From contig DASYCZ010000037.1 in the NCBI GenBank assembly GCA_036499825.1, positions 1 through 64,000 on the forward strand: a stretch of 64,000 nt of DNA. The letters are read 5' to 3'. Positions 45,277 through 53,041 of the stretch are shown in pieces. The DNA comes from Paradevosia sp036499825. Its GTDB lineage: Bacteria; Pseudomonadota; Alphaproteobacteria; Rhizobiales; Devosiaceae. A program made the position numbers and the translations under genes. The notes below the pieces were generated by a model, which saw only the letters and a list, made by a program, of their open reading frames with translations, was not told the DNA's origin and made no database searches. Each line of letters begins with the position of its first letter. Within the stretch, counting starts at the first letter, position 1.

Positions 45277-47826
45277 CTATGAAGTTTCCGCCCGCAAGCG
45301 CTCGGCGGGACGAGCGGATATGGCGGACCAGGTGGTAAGGGCGCCGGTCGTGATGGTGACCGCGACGACCAGGATGGCCAGCAGGCCAAGTTGAAGGGGC
45401 TGCACCGAGAACCCTATTTGCAACAGCCAGGTGGATGCAGCCCAGGCGCCCAGCAACGCGATAATGATCGCCAAGGCGGCGGCGATGGCTCCCAGCAAGG
45501 CATATTCGATCAGGAAGGCGGAGATCACGGTGCGGCGCCGGGCACCAAGGACCTTCATGACGACGGCATCGGCTTCGCGCTGCTTGCGGCCGACGCTCAG
45601 CGCACCAGCCAGCACGAGGACGCCGGCGATGACGGCGGTGCCACTGACCAGGGCGATGGCGTTGGCGAGACCATCAAAGATCGACCGGACGCGGGCCAGC
45701 GCCTCACCCACCGACACGAAGGTCAACAAAGGAAAGCCAGCAATCAGTTTGGCTTCTACGAACGATGCCTTTTCGGGCACGGCCTTGATGGTTCCGAGAT
45801 AGGACTGCGGCGCGCCTTCGATAACGCCGGGCGAGACGATGATGCGGAAGGTAAAGTTGGGGCTGCGCCTGTCGATCAAGCGGAAGCTGGCGATGGTCAT
45901 CTCCAGCGGACGTCCGGAAATGGATATGGTGATGGTGTCACCCAGCGCCAGGTGGAGGGCGTCACGCATGTCGGTGGTCAGTGAGACCAGTGGCGGCCCC
46001 GAATAGTCGGCAGGCCACCACTTGCCCTCATCGATCGACGTGTCCTGCGGCTCCGCGGCGGCCCAGCTCAAGGCCGTATCGCCGCGGAACATGTCAGCCA
46101 CTTCGATTGGCGCTGCCTCTGCGGAGGGCGGCGGCGCGCCCTTGAGCTTGGTTATGGTACCGCGCAACATCGGTACGGTTGTGAGTGTCTCAACTTCCGG
46201 CGTGCCGGTCACGAAGGCCTCGAGTGCATCCACCGCAGTTTTATTCATGTCGAGCAAGACGAAATCGGGGGCTGAATTACCGACCTCGGCGGTGATCTGG
46301 TCGTTGATGTTGGATTGCGTGGTGACGATCAGCAACAGCAAGGACAATCCCATGCCCATCGACACCAATACGGTGGCGGTCGGCGCGCCGGGACGCGTAA
46401 TGGCGGAAATCGCAAGCCGCAACAGCCGCTGGCGCGGAACCGGGCTTGCCGCAAGGGCTCGTGTCAGCACAAAGGCCGCGAGGCGCAGCAGACCAAAGGC
46501 AACGAGGGTGCCGGCGAAATAAATGGCGACGAGACGCACATCGTTGGCGACGATCAGCGTCAAGGCGAACACAACGCCGAAGCCCATAAGGATCGGGATG
46601 ACAGAGGCCGGCGCGGTAAGGACCCGCCAGCCCTGCCCCGCCAGCGGACCTGTGGAGCCGGCGCGGAAGAGCATGGCGGGCCGGATAGCGCGCGCCTGCA
46701 GCAGGGGCAGCCAGGAGAAAATCAAGGCGGTGACGAGCCCGATGCCAGCCGCGACCGCCATGGAGCGCAGATCGAGCGTTGCGGGCAAAACCAAGCCGAT
46801 GAGGCTGGAGAGTAACGGCAGCAGAGTGAGCGTCGCAATGCCCACAACTACAAGACCGACGAGGACGGCAATGATGGACAGGACGGCAATCTGGACGAGG
46901 AAATGCAGCAGGATACGGCGCCCGCTGGCGCCCAGCGACCGCATGGTGGCAATGGTAGCCTGCCGTTCACCGATATAGGCGGTCACCGCATTGGCGGTCC
47001 CGAGGCCGCCCACGATCATGGACGACAGCGCCACCACCAGCATGAAGTTGCCGAAGATGGTGATGAAGCGGGCAATGGCGGTGGTCGCCTGGCGCGGCGA
47101 ACGGATCTGCCACTCATGACCGGGGAATTGACGATCGAGCGTAGCCTTGGCGTCGTCGAAGCCGCCGGTCGCCAGCACCACCTTGTAGCGATACTGCGTG
47201 AGCACGCCCTCCTGCTGCAGCCCGGCGGGCGCCAGGGCCTGATCCGATATCAGGGCTGGCGCACCGAGCTGGAAGCCGGCGGTGGCCTGGTCGGGAAACG
47301 CATCGATAATGCCGCGCAACTGCACATCGAGCGCACCGATATGCACCATTGCGCCGGGTGCAACGCCGAGCCGAAGCGTAGCCTGTTGGGAAAGCAGGAC
47401 GCCGAACACACCCTTCCGCGAGCGCAGCAGTTCGGCAACGCTCCCTGCCATGGCGCCCTGCGCAAGCGTCACTGTCCCCACCAGCGGATAGGCATCGGTG
47501 ACGCCACGCAAGGCAAGGAAGGCGGTTTTGTCGGCGAAGCGCGCTTGTGAGTTGAGTTCGACCTGCCGGCTGGTGGTGCCGAGCTTGTCGAGCGCGGCGC
47601 GGACATCGGCACCGATGTCCGCGTGTTGCGAACGCAATTCGAGATCGCCACCGAGGATCAGCGTCGCGTCACGCTGTACCGCCGTCTCGACGCTGCTGCG
47701 CACGGCGCTGACTGTGCCGATGGCCGCAACACCCAACGCCAGGCATGCGATGAGGATCAGGAAGCGCGCCGCGCTGCCGCGCAGATCGATCAAGGCGACG
47801 CGCAGCCAGCCTTGCAGGCGCCTCAT
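45277..47826 (-). CDS. ABC transporter permease, YbbP-like (FtsX family)
   Basis: An 849-residue permease with the FtsX-MacB duplicated core: an N-terminal helix, a large periplasmic domain, a first block of three helices (near ATTAIARFITIFGNFMLVVALSSMI), a middle region and a second block at the C-terminus (VSGTAVIAGVLVLAGALSVGR and later). Motif TANAVTAYIGERQATIATMRSLGAS shows the coupling loop. The start overlaps the ATPase stop in an ATGA. Together with the ATPase and the TesA-like gene it forms the YbbA-YbbP-TesA group known from E. coli. Confidence 0.94.
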   Translation of the reverse strand: MRRLQGWLRVALIDLRGSAARFLILIACLALGVAAIGTVSAVRSSVETAVQRDATLILGGDLELRSQHADIGADVRAALDKLGTTSRQVELNSQARFADKTAFLALRGVTDAYPLVGTVTLAQGAMAGSVAELLRSRKGVFGVLLSQQATLRLGVAPGAMVHIGALDVQLRGIIDAFPDQATAGFQLGAPALISDQALAPAGLQQEGVLTQYRYKVVLATGGFDDAKATLDRQFPGHEWQIRSPRQATTAIARFITIFGNFMLVVALSSMIVGGLGTANAVTAYIGERQATIATMRSLGASGRRILLHFLVQIAVLSIIAVLVGLVVVGIATLTLLPLLSSLIGLVLPATLDLRSMAVAAGIGLVTALIFSWLPLLQARAIRPAMLFRAGSTGPLAGQGWRVLTAPASVIPILMGFGVVFALTLIVANDVRLVAIYFAGTLVAFGLLRLAAFVLTRALAASPVPRQRLLRLAISAITRPGAPTATVLVSMGMGLSLLLLIVTTQSNINDQITAEVGNSAPDFVLLDMNKTAVDALEAFVTGTPEVETLTTVPMLRGTITKLKGAPPPSAEAAPIEVADMFRGDTALSWAAAEPQDTSIDEGKWWPADYSGPPLVSLTTDMRDALHLALGDTITISISGRPLEMTIASFRLIDRRSPNFTFRIIVSPGVIEGAPQSYLGTIKAVPEKASFVEAKLIAGFPLLTFVSVGEALARVRSIFDGLANAIALVSGTAVIAGVLVLAGALSVGRKQREADAVVMKVLGARRRTVISAFLIEYALLGAIAAALAIIIALLGAWAASTWLLQIGFSVQPLQLGLLAILVVAVTITTGALTTWSAISARPAERLRAETS

Positions 47827-48524
47827 GACCTGGCGGCCTCCAGTTCGTGCAATTCGCCGCGATCCATGCGCATGCGCCGATCGGCGCGCTGCGCCAGCGC
47901 ATTGTCATGGGTAATGAGAAGCACAGCCATGCCATTGCGCCGGGCCAGCTGGAACATGAGGTCGATGGCGGAAGCGGCAGTTTGCTGGTCCAGATTGCCG
48001 GTGGGCTCATCGGCCAGCAGCAGCTTGGGCCTGGTGACGATGGCGCGGGCAAGTCCGACGCGTTGCTGCTCGCCACCCGAGAGGGCGCTGGGAAGGTGGG
48101 TCTCGCGCTCCCCCAACCCCACTTCGGCAAGGGCGGCGCGGGCGCGTGCCCTGATTTCACTGACGGGGAGATCGTCGAAGGCAATCTCTAGCGCCAGAGC
48201 GACATTTTCGAGCGCCGTCATCGACGGCACCAGATGAAAGTTCTGGAACAAGATGCCGATGTTCTGGCGTCTCATATCGGCAAGGCGGTCTTCGCCGAGG
48301 CCATCGAGCGCGATCCCACCCACCGAAACGGTACCGCGCGTCGCCTGTTCGAGACCGCCCATGACCATGAGCAGCGAAGTCTTGCCGCTGCCGGAAGGCC
48401 CCACGACCGAGACCACCTCGCCGGCCTTTATCGCAAACGTGATGGATTTGAGGATATGAAGCGCCTCTTTGCCCGACTTAAGGTAGAGGTGCATTTCCGT
48501 GGTAGAGGCGACGGTATCAGTCAT
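47823..48524 (-). CDS. ABC transporter ATPase, YbbA-like (LolD family)
   Basis: A 233-residue ATPase partner of the YbbP-like permease. Walker A GPSGSGKTSLL, the signature LSGGEQQRVGLARAI and Walker B LLLADEPTGNLDQQT are as in LolD/MacB ATPases. ATG 48524 is chosen because the upstream frame is shadow of the esterase gene. The Shine-Dalgarno is weak. It is divergent from the esterase gene on the plus strand with under 70 nt between the starts, as in E. coli. Confidence 0.94.
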   Translation of the reverse strand: MTDTVASTTEMHLYLKSGKEALHILKSITFAIKAGEVVSVVGPSGSGKTSLLMVMGGLEQATRGTVSVGGIALDGLGEDRLADMRRQNIGILFQNFHLVPSMTALENVALALEIAFDDLPVSEIRARARAALAEVGLGERETHLPSALSGGEQQRVGLARAIVTRPKLLLADEPTGNLDQQTAASAIDLMFQLARRNGMAVLLITHDNALAQRADRRMRMDRGELHELEAARS

Positions 48525-48591
48525 GCAGCTTGGCCACGCCCTGGTCGGTATCGCAACAATGGCCAAATGTCCGGGCCGGATACAAAATTGG

Positions 48592-49218
48592 ATGCGGCAG
48601 GCGCTTCGCGCAATGGCTGTGCTGGGAACTTTTGCGGCATTGGCGCAGCCTGCCGGTGCCGCCGAGCACACCATAATGCTCTATGGCGATTCCCTCCTGG
48701 CTGGGTTGGGCCTTTCGACAGCCGACAGCTTCATGGGCCAGATGCAGGCGGCGATGGATACAGCCGGGCTCGATACCGAGCTCGTCAACGCCAGCGTCTC
48801 CGGCGACACCACGGCCACAGGGCTACAACGCCTCGACTGGACGCTTGCCGATGCACCCGATGCCGTCATCCTGGGATTGGGCGCCAACGACATGCTGACC
48901 GGACTTCCGGCGGACGGCGTTCGGACCAACCTCGATGCGATCATGACGAAGCTCGATGCGCTGCATCTCCCCGTCCTGGTACTCGGCATGATGGCCAATC
49001 GCGGGCTAGGGGCGGATTACGTCTCGGCATTTGACGGTATCTATCCGGATCTCGCCGCCAGGCATGGCGCCCTGCTCTATCCGTTCTACCTCGACGGCGT
49101 CGCGCTCGATCCGGCTTTGAACCAGTCGGATTTGCGGCATCCCAATGCCAAAGGCGTTGCGGTGATCGTTGCGCGCCTGCTGCCGTTCGTTGAAAAACTG
49201 GTTCACGAACTGGACTGA
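48592..49218 (+). CDS. tesA: Arylesterase/lysophospholipase TesA, SGNH family
   Basis: A 208-residue periplasmic esterase. After a signal peptide (MRQALRAMAVLGTFAALAQP, cleavage near AGA-AEHT) the SGNH block I appears as IMLYGDSLLAGLGL, with block II at SGDTTATG, block III at GLGANDMLTG and the catalytic Asp-His at DLRHPNAKG. TesA hydrolyses acyl-CoA, lysophospholipids and aryl esters. The start is uncertain: ATG 48592 fits the signal best, but ATG 48559, ATG 48523 and GTG 48499 are in frame, and no strong ribosome site marks any of them. Confidence 0.93.
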   Translation: MRQALRAMAVLGTFAALAQPAGAAEHTIMLYGDSLLAGLGLSTADSFMGQMQAAMDTAGLDTELVNASVSGDTTATGLQRLDWTLADAPDAVILGLGANDMLTGLPADGVRTNLDAIMTKLDALHLPVLVLGMMANRGLGADYVSAFDGIYPDLAARHGALLYPFYLDGVALDPALNQSDLRHPNAKGVAVIVARLLPFVEKLVHELD

Positions 49219-49329
49219 AGACCGGCGGAGCTGCCCTCCCACTTCTAACATGTAGCGCGCAGGGGGCTTGCTTCAAGGCCCCGGTCATCCCGTAAAAGGC
49301 ATGCTCCAGCCAATACGAGGGAGTGACAG

Positions 49330-50841
49330 ATGCCTATTTCCGAGCATGCGGTGATCATCGTCGGTGGCGGACCGACAGGGATGATGCTGGCGGGCGAACT
49401 CGCTTTGGCGGGTGTCGACGTGGCCATTATCGAGCGGCGAGCGAACCAGGACCTCCTTGGCTCGCGCGCCGGCGGCCTCCACTCACGTACCCTGGAGGTC
49501 CTCGATCAGCGCGGTATCGCCGAGCGGTTCATCGCTGAAGGACAAAAGGCCCAGGCCACCGGTTTTGGAGGGGTCCATTTCGACCTCAGCGGCTTTCCGA
49601 CCCGCTACCCCTACAGTCTCGGACTGCGGCAGAAACACATTGAGCGCATTCTCGCCGGTTGGATCGATGAATTCGAGGTGGCGGTCTATCGCGGGCGCGA
49701 TGTCACCGGCTTTACGCAGGATGAAACCGGCATCGACATCGAACTCAGCGACGGCGCCTCCATGCGGGCGCAATATCTTGCCGGCTGCGATGGCGGCCGC
49801 AGCCTTATACGCAAGACCGCCGGCATTGAATTCCCGGGGTCGGATCCGACCGTAAGCAACCTGATCGCCGAAGTCGAATTGGCCGACAATCCGCCAGAAT
49901 GGGGAATACGTCGTGACGCAATCGGCATCCATGCGCTGGGGCGAGTGCAGTATGAGATCCGCGATGGCGAAATCATCTACGCCAACGAAGGACCGGTCGG
50001 CGTCATGGTGACCGAGCGACAGGCCGGCGCCGCGGGCGAGCCCAGTCTCGCCGATCTCAGCGCGGCGATGATTGCCGTCTATGGCACCGATTATGGGGTC
50101 CATTCCCCGACCTCACTGTTCAGGTTCACCGACATGGCTCGGCAGGCCGCGGCCTACCGCAAGGGACGGGTGCTGCTTGCCGGCGACGCCGCACATGTGC
50201 ATCCGCCCGATGGCGGCCAGGGGTTGCAGACCGGCGTGCAGGATGCGGTGAATTTGGGATGGAAGCTGGCCCAGGTGGTCAAGGGGAGCGTGCCTGAAAG
50301 CCTCCTCGACACCTACCAGACCGAGCGCCACCCGGTCGCGGCCCGGGTGTTGCGTAATACGATGGCCTCCGTTGCGTTGCGCCGTGAGGACGACCGCACC
50401 AAGGCTCTGCGCGACATCATCGCCGAACTCCTCGGCATGGAGGAGCCACGCAAGCGGTTTGCCGCGGAGATGAGCGGGTTGGGCATTCGCTACGATTTCG
50501 GGCCAGGACATCCGCTGCTGGGAGGGCGCATGCCTGATCTCGATCTCGTCACCCTCAATGGCATGGTGCGACTGTTCAGCCTTCTGCATGCCGCAAGGCC
50601 CCTGCTGCTCAACCTCGGCGAGCCCGGCGCCCTTGACATCGGCCCATGGGCGGAGCGGGTGAAGGTCACCGACGCGAAACACTCCGGTCGATGGGAGCTG
50701 CCGGGACTTGGCGAGGTTCCTGCTCCCACCGCTGTGCTGGTTCGGCCGGACGGATACGTGGCCTGGACAGGGGACGAAACCCGGGCAGGGCTTACCGAGG
50801 CACTGACCCGATGGTTCGGCCCGCCGGTCGCCAGGGCATAG
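49330..50841 (+). CDS. FAD-dependent aromatic hydroxylase-like monooxygenase
   Basis: A 503-residue group A flavin monooxygenase. FAD-binding GGGPTG is at residues 12-17, the DG-type motif is CDGGRSLIRKTAGI, and the GD motif GRVLLAGDAAHVHPPDGGQG is near residue 278. A C-terminal thioredoxin-like domain (about 430-500, LVRPDGYVAW) is as in polyketide hydroxylases and rifampicin monooxygenase. Such enzymes hydroxylate phenols, antibiotics or polyketides with NAD(P)H. The substrate cannot be read from sequence. The ATG is preceded by a purine-rich GAGGGAG. No regulator lies beside it. Confidence 0.9.
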   Translation: MPISEHAVIIVGGGPTGMMLAGELALAGVDVAIIERRANQDLLGSRAGGLHSRTLEVLDQRGIAERFIAEGQKAQATGFGGVHFDLSGFPTRYPYSLGLRQKHIERILAGWIDEFEVAVYRGRDVTGFTQDETGIDIELSDGASMRAQYLAGCDGGRSLIRKTAGIEFPGSDPTVSNLIAEVELADNPPEWGIRRDAIGIHALGRVQYEIRDGEIIYANEGPVGVMVTERQAGAAGEPSLADLSAAMIAVYGTDYGVHSPTSLFRFTDMARQAAAYRKGRVLLAGDAAHVHPPDGGQGLQTGVQDAVNLGWKLAQVVKGSVPESLLDTYQTERHPVAARVLRNTMASVALRREDDRTKALRDIIAELLGMEEPRKRFAAEMSGLGIRYDFGPGHPLLGGRMPDLDLVTLNGMVRLFSLLHAARPLLLNLGEPGALDIGPWAERVKVTDAKHSGRWELPGLGEVPAPTAVLVRPDGYVAWTGDETRAGLTEALTRWFGPPVARA

Positions 50842-51008
50842 CTGAGGGGCATTTAGCCAACGCCGCCAAGCCGGAAGGCGCGCGCCCTCCCCCGCGCCAA
50901 TACGACTCGATCTCGTCCGGTCCCGGGCGTAGGGTGCCTTCATGCGGCAATGTCGCGGACGGCGCGGCAGATTGCGACGCACCCCCATTCAAAGGTGGAG
51001 CGAGTCTC

Positions 51009-51452
51009 GTGGACATGAAGCTTGAGGTGCTGTTGCTGCCCGTTTCCGACGTGGATCGGGCCAGAGACTTTTACCAAATGCTGCAATTTCGGCTGGATGC
51101 GGATTTTGCCATTAACGACAACTACCGCGTCGTCCAGCTGACGCCGCCCGGCTCGGAATGCTCCATCATATTGGGCAAGGGGCTGACCACGGCCCCGCCA
51201 GGCTCGACACAGGGCCTGCATCTGGTGGTTGCCGATATCGCGGCGGCACGCGCCGAACTCGTTGGCCGGGGCGTCGATGTCAGCAAGATATTTCACGATG
51301 CGACGGGCGTCTTCCACCATGCCGGCACCGAGGCTCGGGCGCCCGGCCCGTCCGCGGAGCATCCTGACTACGGCTCGTTCGCCTCGTTCAGCGACCCGGA
51401 CGGAAACGGCTGGCTGATACAACAGGTCAGAACGCGGGCGCCAGGGCGATGA
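51009..51452 (+). CDS. VOC family (glyoxalase/bleomycin-resistance-like) protein
   Basis: A 147-residue vicinal-oxygen-chelate protein. The first beta-alpha-beta module reads EVLLLPVSDVDRARDFYQ and the second includes GLHLVVADIAAARAELVGRG; a conserved end DPDGNGWLIQQV is present. Such proteins bind metals and act as lyases, dioxygenases or antibiotic-binding proteins. GTG 51009 is preferred since GGAG lies 8 nt before it; ATG 51015 is too far from a ribosome site. It is co-translated with the small gene that follows. Confidence 0.88.
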   Translation: MDMKLEVLLLPVSDVDRARDFYQMLQFRLDADFAINDNYRVVQLTPPGSECSIILGKGLTTAPPGSTQGLHLVVADIAAARAELVGRGVDVSKIFHDATGVFHHAGTEARAPGPSAEHPDYGSFASFSDPDGNGWLIQQVRTRAPGR

Positions 51453-51655
51453 CCGCAGCGCAACCGCCGGCTGGCGAGCCCGATGTCACCGCTATATTGC
51501 TCGACCTGTTGAAACGGGCCGCAGAGGCCCATGGCATTCATGAAACCAACGATCTCGGCGGCGTCTATGACAAGCAATGGCCGCAGTGGTACGCCCAGCA
51601 TATGACGCGGACGCTTGCCGAAGCCGGCTATACGATCAGCCGGGCGAAAACCTGA
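51449..51655 (+). CDS. Small protein co-translated with the VOC gene
   Basis: A 68-residue protein whose ATG overlaps the VOC stop in an ATGA, so the two are translationally coupled. It has LLDLLKRAAEAHGIHETNDLGGVYD and then WPQWYAQHMTRTLAEAG, a helical pattern that I recall as an appendage of some bacterial VOC proteins. Function unknown; it may be a partner or helper subunit of the VOC protein. Confidence 0.78.
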   Translation: MTAAQPPAGEPDVTAILLDLLKRAAEAHGIHETNDLGGVYDKQWPQWYAQHMTRTLAEAGYTISRAKT

Positions 51656-51763
51656 AGCCCGCCCCGCATCGACAGCCGCCCCTACGGTAAGCGCGTGGCG
51701 CGGCGGGCTTCCGCGACGCCCTGTCAGACGAAGGCCCGATAGAGCTTTTCGGCTCAAGCCAGC

Positions 51764-52285
51764 TCAGGCGCGGCCAAAATCCTTTTGCTTGAAGTCCGTC
51801 TCGCCGCGATATCCATAGAGCGCCGATACGGCCTGAAACGCCTCGGTGGCGAACCCGCTCCACGAATAGTTCCGGATGTTCTTCTTGGTCTTGGCGTCCT
51901 GGACGTAGAAGGAAAGGCTCGCCGCCTTCTCGGGAAAGTTTACGGTCTTGTGCAAGGCCGGAACCCAGCGATAGGCCGAGACGGCATAGGTCTTCCTGAT
52001 GCCGAGCAAGGTGTGAACGGAAAACTCCGTTTCGCTGAACTCAAACCTGTTGACGAGGATGTAGTCCCGTCGCACGGCCACGAACACAATCAATGCCAGC
52101 ACGATGGTCGCCAGGTAGAACAGCGGCGACGAAACGTTCCAGTCAACCGCATAGCGGTAGGCGTAGTTGAAAATCAACGAAATCAACCCGACGGCTATGA
52201 CGAGCTGGCCAATTTGTGAAAATAGCCACTTGGCCCAATCCTGTACCGGAGCGACAATCGCTGTGTTTTCCGCACTACGTGACAT
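51764..52285 (-). CDS. Two-TM membrane protein, unknown function
   Basis: A 173-residue protein. Two hydrophobic segments (about residues 24-45 and 54-72) are followed by a soluble C-terminal part with a PH-like look: FSVHTLLGIRKTYAVSAYRW and LSFYVQDAKTKKNIRNYSW. The base composition is lower in GC than neighbouring genes. ATG start; the gene downstream of it on the same strand is none, while a second orphan gene lies 24 nt upstream. I recognise no family. Confidence 0.78.
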   Translation of the reverse strand: MSRSAENTAIVAPVQDWAKWLFSQIGQLVIAVGLISLIFNYAYRYAVDWNVSSPLFYLATIVLALIVFVAVRRDYILVNRFEFSETEFSVHTLLGIRKTYAVSAYRWVPALHKTVNFPEKAASLSFYVQDAKTKKNIRNYSWSGFATEAFQAVSALYGYRGETDFKQKDFGRA

Positions 52286-52309
52286 CCATTATCCTCTATG
52301 AAAATTACT

Positions 52310-52828
52310 CTATGATATTATTGTCAGAGGCATCGATCGTTGATCGATATCTGCAATAAATTGGCTCAGCCAGGTGCGATGCTGCACGTATGTACCCATC
52401 TCGTCCCCGGCGGATTCCTTGACGTCCAGATACAGATCCAGGAAGCGAAATTCGACGGATTGCGCTGCCTCCCTTAAGTCCAACAGGGATGCGTCGCTTT
52501 CATAGAAAAAATCAAAGCGATGGGCCCAAAGCCCCTGCTCCGTTGCGGCAATGAATTCCATGCCGTCCGGATGTTCAATACTGAATCGAATGAAGTCCGC
52601 AGCTCCAGGCAAGCAGCGCAACCCGTAGATACGCCCCGTCTCTTCCCAGAGCGGCGTTATCGGCGCCCCTTTGGGGCTGCGGCTATTGGGAGGAATAAAA
52701 GGCGGCCCCAGACAGGTATTCCTGAAGAGGCCGTGCACGCATTCGCCACCGGCCAGCTTGATCAGCGCGGTCGAACAACCGACCTCTTGCAGCTTCGCAA
52801 TCCGCAAATCATCCGAGATCAACGGCAT
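52310..52828 (-). CDS. Hypothetical protein, possibly immunity- or SUKH-like
   Basis: A 172-residue soluble protein of lower GC than the neighbourhood. Features visible are LGPPFIPPNSRSPKGAPITPLWEE, then YGLRCLPGAADFIRFSIEHP and EQGLWAHRFDFFYE. The pattern of a small protein with a conserved aromatic-rich core recalls SMI1/SUKH-like immunity proteins, but I cannot name a family. It is 24 nt from the membrane protein gene on the same strand, so the pair is probably co-transcribed. No toxin gene is adjacent. Start ATG. Confidence 0.72.
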   Translation of the reverse strand: MPLISDDLRIAKLQEVGCSTALIKLAGGECVHGLFRNTCLGPPFIPPNSRSPKGAPITPLWEETGRIYGLRCLPGAADFIRFSIEHPDGMEFIAATEQGLWAHRFDFFYESDASLLDLREAAQSVEFRFLDLYLDVKESAGDEMGTYVQHRTWLSQFIADIDQRSMPLTIIS

Positions 52829-52931
52829 TCAAAACTCCCAAGAATCATGCGCTGTTTCCATTTAACCACTGCGCGCGCCGTTGGCACCTGATGTGACCGA
52901 CCATGATCTGCCCGGCGCACTCCAGGGGTGT

Positions 52932-52961
52932 TTGGCACTCTTCCACTGCCCTTCTTACAAT
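52932..52961 (+). promoter_or_regulatory. Candidate sigma-70 promoter for tex
   Basis: TTGGCA at 52932-52937, an 18-nt spacer and TACAAT at 52956-52961, about 80 nt upstream of the tex ATG. Both boxes are close to consensus. Confidence 0.5.
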
Positions 52962-53041
52962 TGAGGAAATCGTCGGGTGCCGGGTGTCGCCTCCGGCCGT
53001 GGACGACTATGTTCGCGCCAGCCGAACCAAAAAGTAGATAC

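Noticed and set aside
48499..48591. Starting TesA at GTG 48499 or ATG 48523.
   Set aside because: These add residues that do not fit the signal peptide and overlap the divergent YbbA start; a final choice needs mapping.
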